Shown here: positions 59,761 to 64,000 of the stretch, piece after piece
Position numbering within the stretch: position 1 is the stretch's first letter
Layout of the letters: every line of letters begins with the position of its first letter
DNA from: Morella rubra
Lineage: Eukaryota; Streptophyta; Magnoliopsida; Fagales; Myricaceae
NCBI GenBank assembly: GCA_003952965.2
Contig: CM025854.1
Span: 9,228,146-9,292,145 of the forward strand
Reading direction: 5' to 3'
DNA length: 64,000 nt
Position numbers and translations under genes: made by a program
Notes under the pieces: generated by a model
What the model saw: the letters and a program-made list of their open reading frames with translations, nothing else
Told to the model about the DNA's origin: nothing
The model's database searches: none

Positions 59761-62283
59761 ATGGGTTCCCTGCCCACCCTCTGGTTCAGTTTGCTTGTCG
59801 TTATTCTGCCATGCCTCTCAGTCACTGGGAAGCGAACTTACATAGTTCACATGAAGCAACAGGACAAGCCTTCCTCATTCGCCACCCACCTTGACTGGTA
59901 CTCCGCTAACCTCCAGTCCCTCTCTTCCACCACCTCTGACTCTCTTCTCTACGCCTACACTACTGCATATCACGGATTCGCCGCCTCGCTCGATCCCCAA
60001 CAAGCCGATTTACTCCGCCAATCCGACTCCGTCCTCGATGTCTACGAAGACACTGTCTACACCCTCCACACCACCCGCACTCCCGAGTTCCTAGGCCTCG
60101 ACCCGGATTCCGGCCTTTGGGCTGGTCACAACACTCAGGACCTCGACCAAGCCACTCATGACGTTATCGTTGGTGTTCTTGACACGGGGGTCTGGCCCGA
60201 ATCTAAGAGCTTCGACGACTCCGGCATGCCCGAGATCCCGAGCCATTGGCGGGGCGAGTGCGAGTCCGGACAAGATTTCAGCCCGTCTCTGTGCAACAAG
60301 AAGCTTATCGGGGCTCGGAGCTTCTCTAAGGGCTACCGAATGGCCTCCGGTGGTGGCTACCTGAAAAAGCCCACAGAGATCGTGTCACCTCGGGACAGAG
60401 ACGGCCACGGTACTCACACAGCGAGTACGGCCGCCGGATCCCCGGTCGCCAACGCCAGCCTCCTGGGCTACGCCAGCGGAACGGCGCGTGGGATGGCCAA
60501 CCATGCGCGCGTCGCAGCCTACAAGGTCTGTTGGGCCCTTGGTTGCTTCGGGTCCGACATTCTCGCGGGAATGGATCGGGCCATTAACGACGGCGTCGAT
60601 GTGCTTTCGTTGTCTCTCGGTGGTGGGTCCGCCCCATATTACCGCGACACCATTGCCATCGGAGCATTCACGGCCATGGAAAAGGGCATTTTTGTCTCTT
60701 GCTCCGCCGGAAACAGCGGGCCCAGTAGAGCCTCGTTAGCGAATGTGGCGCCATGGATCATGACGGTTGGGGCCGGAACATTAGACCGGGATTTCCCAGC
60801 TTACGCTCTCCTGGGAAACAAAAACCGGTTCACCGGAGTGTCGCTTTACAGTGGACAAGGAATGGGAAATAAACAGGTGGATTTGGTCTATAGTAAGGGG
60901 AGTAATAGCACGAGCAACATGTGCCTGCCCGGTTCGCTTGAACCGGAGTTCGTACGTGGGAAAGTGGTGTTGTGCGACAGAGGGATAAACGCACGAGTGG
61001 AGAAGGGAGCAGTGGTACGCAACGCTGGTGGAGTCGGGATGATACTTGCCAACACGGCGGCAAGCGGTGAGGAATTGGTGGCTGATAGTCACCTGTTACC
61101 GGCTGTGGCAGTAGGAAGGAAGGCGGGGGATCTGATCAGGAAGTACGTGCGGTCGGATCCGAAGCCGACGGCTGTGCTGAGTTTCGGTGGGACCGTGTTG
61201 GGCGTACGGCCATCGCCGGTTGTTGCGGCGTTCAGTTCGAGAGGTCCCAATCTAGTGACTCCGCAGATCTTGAAGCCGGATGTGATTGGGCCCGGGGTCA
61301 ACATCTTGGCTGCTTGGTCGGAGGCGGTTGGGCCCACGGGGCTAGAAAATGACACGAGGAAGGCCCTATTCAACATCATGTCAGGTATTATTAACGGCTA
61401 CATTCTCAAACAGCAATGCAAATTACATCGATTTTGTAGTCAATGCCGGTTTGGCTTTGGTTAGGGGGAAAGTGGGTAGTGGGGTTTTAGCACGTCTAAT
61501 TTTTCAAACCGCAAAAGGGGGAAAAAGTGGAAACTTTTTGGATAGAAAGAATCAGGTTATTTCCGCAGATTGCGTTGTTATTTATAAGATTACGTGGTTT
61601 GGAAAATTGCAGGTACATCGATGTCATGCCCTCATATCAGTGGCTTGGCGGCATTGATCAAAGCAGCCCATCCGGGGTGGAGTCCAAGCGCAATCAAGTC
61701 TGCTCTAATGACGACTGCCTACACGGAAGACAACACCAAATCCCCTCTCAGGGATGCTGCGGATGGTGCATTTTCCAATCCATGGGCTCACGGGGCCGGC
61801 CATGTAGACCCCCATAATGCCCTCTCGCCGGGCCTCGTATACGACACCCCCATCTATCAGTACGTCGCTTTCCTGTGTTCATTGGACTACAGCATTGAGC
61901 ATGTCCAAGCCATCGTCAAGCGACCTAATGTTACCTGCACGAAGAAATTTTCGGACCCCGGTCAACTCAATTACCCATCGTTCTCTGTCGTGTTTGGAAA
62001 TAATAGGATTGTTCGGTACACTCGCCAATTGACAAATGTGGGGTCTGCTGGATCGGTCTATGAAGTGGCCGTCAGTGCACCGTCGATGGTGAGCGTAACA
62101 GTAAAGCCCAGAAAGCTCGTCTTCAAAAATGTAGGGGATAAACAGAGGTACACGGTGACCTTTGTGGCCAAGAAAGGCATAACTAGAACCGCAAGGTCCG
62201 AATTTGGTTCAATTGTCTGGAGCAACGACCAACACCAAGTTAGGAGCCCAGTTGCTTTTGCGTGGACCCAGTTGGTGAATTGA
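59761..62283 (+). CDS. SBT1.8-like: Subtilisin-like serine protease, SBT1.8-type (two exons)
   Basis: Exons 59761-61384 and 61613-62283 (GT-AG intron inside the GTS active-site motif) give 764 residues. Signal peptide about 1-23 ([17 protein letters not shown]), I9 inhibitor prodomain about 27-112 ([14 protein letters not shown]), S8 catalytic domain with Asp141 ([11 protein letters not shown]), His216 ([11 protein letters not shown]), oxyanion Asn318 (CSAGNSGP) and Ser544 (GTSMSCPH), an inserted PA domain about 345-470 ([15 protein letters not shown]), and an Fn3-like C-terminus (NYPSFSVVF ... [11 protein letters not shown]). Closest in my memory to Arabidopsis SBT1.8 (ARA12/SBT1.7 group): secreted, apoplastic, processing wall or peptide substrates. 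All catalytic residues are present. Start fixed by the signal peptide; leader CT-rich. PolyA signal AATAAA at 62616. Confidence 0.94.
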
Positions 62284-63373
62284 AGTGGTGAGCCTTTTCT
62301 GGGTTGGCTTTGCCTTCTTAGTATTTGGGCCTCTGCTTGGCAAGGAGCTAAACAAGAAGGCCGTGCTCTATCTGACATGACCAAGCTTGTCGAACTTAGT
62401 GATTGGTTTTGTAGAGTCAAAAGGGAGGGAAGAAGCCAAGGGCAGATCGGAGAGAAGAGTGTGGGTGGAGTTGTTCATGACTTTTCCAAGTCAATGTGGG
62501 GGTAGTACCAAGCTAATGTTATAGGAATGTTTTACCAATGTTAATGGAGCTTTTTTCCTTCGTTGGATGATATGATCATTTGCATAATGTGAGATTGGCC
62601 TTTCCCTGGCCCCGGAATAAACCTTAAAGCAATTTAAAGTTCTTGAGATTTTCTAATTATTTAAGCGGAAATTGGATTCCCACTTACTCCTAATTTGGTT
62701 GAAAAATTGGCGACTCTAGTGACAACTTTATTTTTTGCTTCTTCCAGAAGCTTGGAAACGCTAATCTTTGCCATGATATATAATAACTAGCCTCTTCGGG
62801 GGTTGTGTTCCTCGGCAGGTCCTGGTCGTACTGTTTTATTAATTCGGAGATGTAATCTTTTATTTTGGTTGGAGAAGCTACCAAAGGTGGATAAACTTGC
62901 CAGGAATAATAAAATTGGGCTTGTAAAAAAAAAAAAAAAAAACCGGTCCCTGGTCAATGCAGAGCACTTAAAAAGCCTCCCACCACGTAACTGTGCATTT
63001 ACTACTCCAGTTGGTCCCCATATAGCCAAGGGGTATATAGTCATCTGTCTCTGACGAGTGACGAGTGACGAGGCATGTTTACCTTACCCATTTGTATGGG
63101 TGCGCACCCAAATGACTTTCTGCCAGATAACTGAACAATGGACCTCTCCCCTTTTATCCTTTGTTGCAGTTCTGCGAGATAGTGACTCTGACAAATCATA
63201 TAAGAACCAAAATATGGCCTGCGGCCTGCCCGTTTAATAATTCGCTTCAATTATTGGGTTTCTTGCAGGAATCGGTGGTTTGGATTATGGAGGCATCTTC
63301 TGAGTTAAAAAGGGTAAACACCTTCTGGACTCAAATTGACCAAAGAACTAAGAGAAAATCTTGCATAAATATA
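62284..63373. other. 3' flanks of the two convergent genes
   Basis: Contains the subtilase 3' untranslated region with AATAAA at 62616-62621, an A18 run near 62925-62942 preceded by AATAATAAAATTGGGCTTGT (it looks like an old retroposed tail), and the 3' flank of the minus-strand gene. No further gene seen. Confidence 0.5.
62616..62621 (+). terminator. Polyadenylation signal of the subtilase gene
   Basis: AATAAA 333 bp after the stop codon, the first canonical hexamer in the 3' flank. Confidence 0.5.
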
Positions 63374-63845
63374 CTAGCAACATAGATTACAAGGGTTACA
63401 ACAGCAGGTTCTTGTGCAACAGCAACAGGGGCATACCTCCGGGCATTTTAAGCATGAACATTTCCACACGCAGCAAGAGCAGTCTGGGCACGAAGGATTT
63501 GGAAAATTGCAGCAATTTCTGCCGCATGGGCACGAAGGATTTGGAAAATTGCAGCAATTTCTGCCGCATGACACTCTTTTACAGGACGGTAATTGGGGAC
63601 AAGCACAATACCGCCACTTTGGTAAATGACAGGGGATGGATGAACCGCAGCTAAATGGGTTGCAGCTACTGAGGTTGCAGCTACCTGGGTTGCAGCTACA
63701 CGGGTTGCAGTTACACGGGTTGCAGCTACACGGGTTGCAGCTACATGGGTTACAGTCACGGCAGCAGCATGGTATCTCGAGATGAAGTGAGCACCCAGAA
63801 CAACAGCAACAGCAGATCCAAGAGGTATTAAAACAAGGAAAACCA
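63374..63845 (-). CDS. Cys-rich C-terminal exon of a heterotrimeric G-protein gamma subunit (AGG3/GS3-like), partial
   Basis: Minus strand, stop TAG at 63374-63376; a good acceptor (TTCTTGTGCAG) puts the exon start at 63845, giving about 156 residues. Begins [20 protein letters not shown], then a run of [15 protein letters not shown] units, [20 protein letters not shown], a duplicated [14 protein letters not shown] block, [14 protein letters not shown] and a CNPCNLCC end. This order recalls plant class-C gamma subunits (Arabidopsis AGG3, rice GS3/DEP1), whose plasma-membrane-linked Cys-rich tail follows the G-gamma domain and tunes organ and seed size. The G-gamma exons would lie beyond 64000. 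The frame is open up to 63967, so a longer exon is possible. It could instead be another Cys-rich protein; the N-terminal half is needed to decide. Confidence 0.6.
63489..63572. repeat. 42-bp in-frame tandem duplication
   Basis: CACGAAGGATTTGGAAAATT and following bases start at 63489 and again at 63531. The copies are almost identical and encode two 14-residue [14 protein letters not shown] blocks, so the duplication is recent. Confidence 0.9.
63655..63765. repeat. 15-bp in-frame tandem repeat (GTTGCAGCTACACGG type)
   Basis: About seven imperfect 15-bp units encoding CNPCS / CNPGS / CNLSS pentapeptides on the minus strand. Prone to length change without frame loss. Confidence 0.85.
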
Positions 63846-64000
63846 CTGCACAAGAAGGGATTCCTGTTACCTCTAGAAGATTTTTCACAGGGCCTGAGTT
63901 CATAAATTCTGGTTATAAGAGGCAGACAAAAAAATGCTGATTGCCCAAAATTGGAGCCTCTGTTCAAGGTACCCTAAGTTAAGCACCACCATGACAACAC

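Noticed and set aside
60781..61379. Minus-strand ORFs of about 100 codons
   Set aside because: Antisense shadows of the GC-rich subtilase exon.

Overview
This is plant nuclear DNA, almost certainly from a dicot. The evidence is GT-AG spliced genes (RBX1, an SBT1-type subtilase), a nuclear tRNA-Ser with a Pol III T-run terminator, and Ty3/gypsy, Ty1/copia, CACTA, MULE and LINE elements in AT-rich DNA. The species cannot be fixed from the sequence. No prokaryotic feature and no CRISPR array is present.

The window has two halves. Positions 1-48440 are a thick pile of transposable elements with no intact host gene. Positions 48500-64000 are a gene-bearing segment: RBX1 (+, five exons, 48939-51604), tRNA-Ser(GCT) (-, 53054-53135), a subtilase closest to SBT1.8 (+, two exons, 59761-62283) and the last exon of a Cys-rich heterotrimeric G-protein gamma-like gene (-, 63374-63845, running off the right edge).

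The repeat half is a Russian-doll nest that can be unpicked from target-site duplications (TSDs). CACTA-like DNA (590-3297) carries a remnant of an LTR retrotransposon on the minus strand (3' LTR 3298-6170, internal part 6171-7626 and 21651-21745). A second CACTA element (7627-21650, TSD TGA/TGA) split that internal reading frame. This inner CACTA carries a broken En/Spm TNPA-like gene. It was itself hit by a truncated gypsy element (8060-12892), three solo LTRs (13057-16842, 17393-18669, 19537-20912) and, inside the first of these, a MULE-type MITE (15038-15544). To the right lie CACTA relatives (21770-23350, 32095-33443) around a scrambled, partly palindromic gypsy cluster (about 23375-31845). 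Next come a LINE endonuclease fragment (33652-34093), a truncated copia 5' end (34094-34460) and a Tekay-like chromovirus with its pol, chromodomain, an extra ORF and a 2.95-kb 3' LTR (34500-40901). An unclassified repeat block follows, then a solo LTR (43057-48439) holding two further solo LTRs.

Points of most interest: (1) the nested architecture, with the two halves of one reading frame 14 kb apart; (2) arrays of a GTCGAC-centred palindrome upstream of the TATA box in four LTRs of two families; (3) every frame break in the two youngest-looking gypsy elements is a one-base loss, which looks more like assembly error than decay; (4) an extra ORF between pol and the 3' LTR of the chromovirus; (5) a 485-nt hairpin and a 2.9-kb palindrome as possible small-RNA sources; (6) MITEs inside an RBX1 intron and directly against the SBT1.8-like leader; (7) a repeat-expanded Cys-rich G-gamma tail. 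I found no convincing undescribed multi-gene system.
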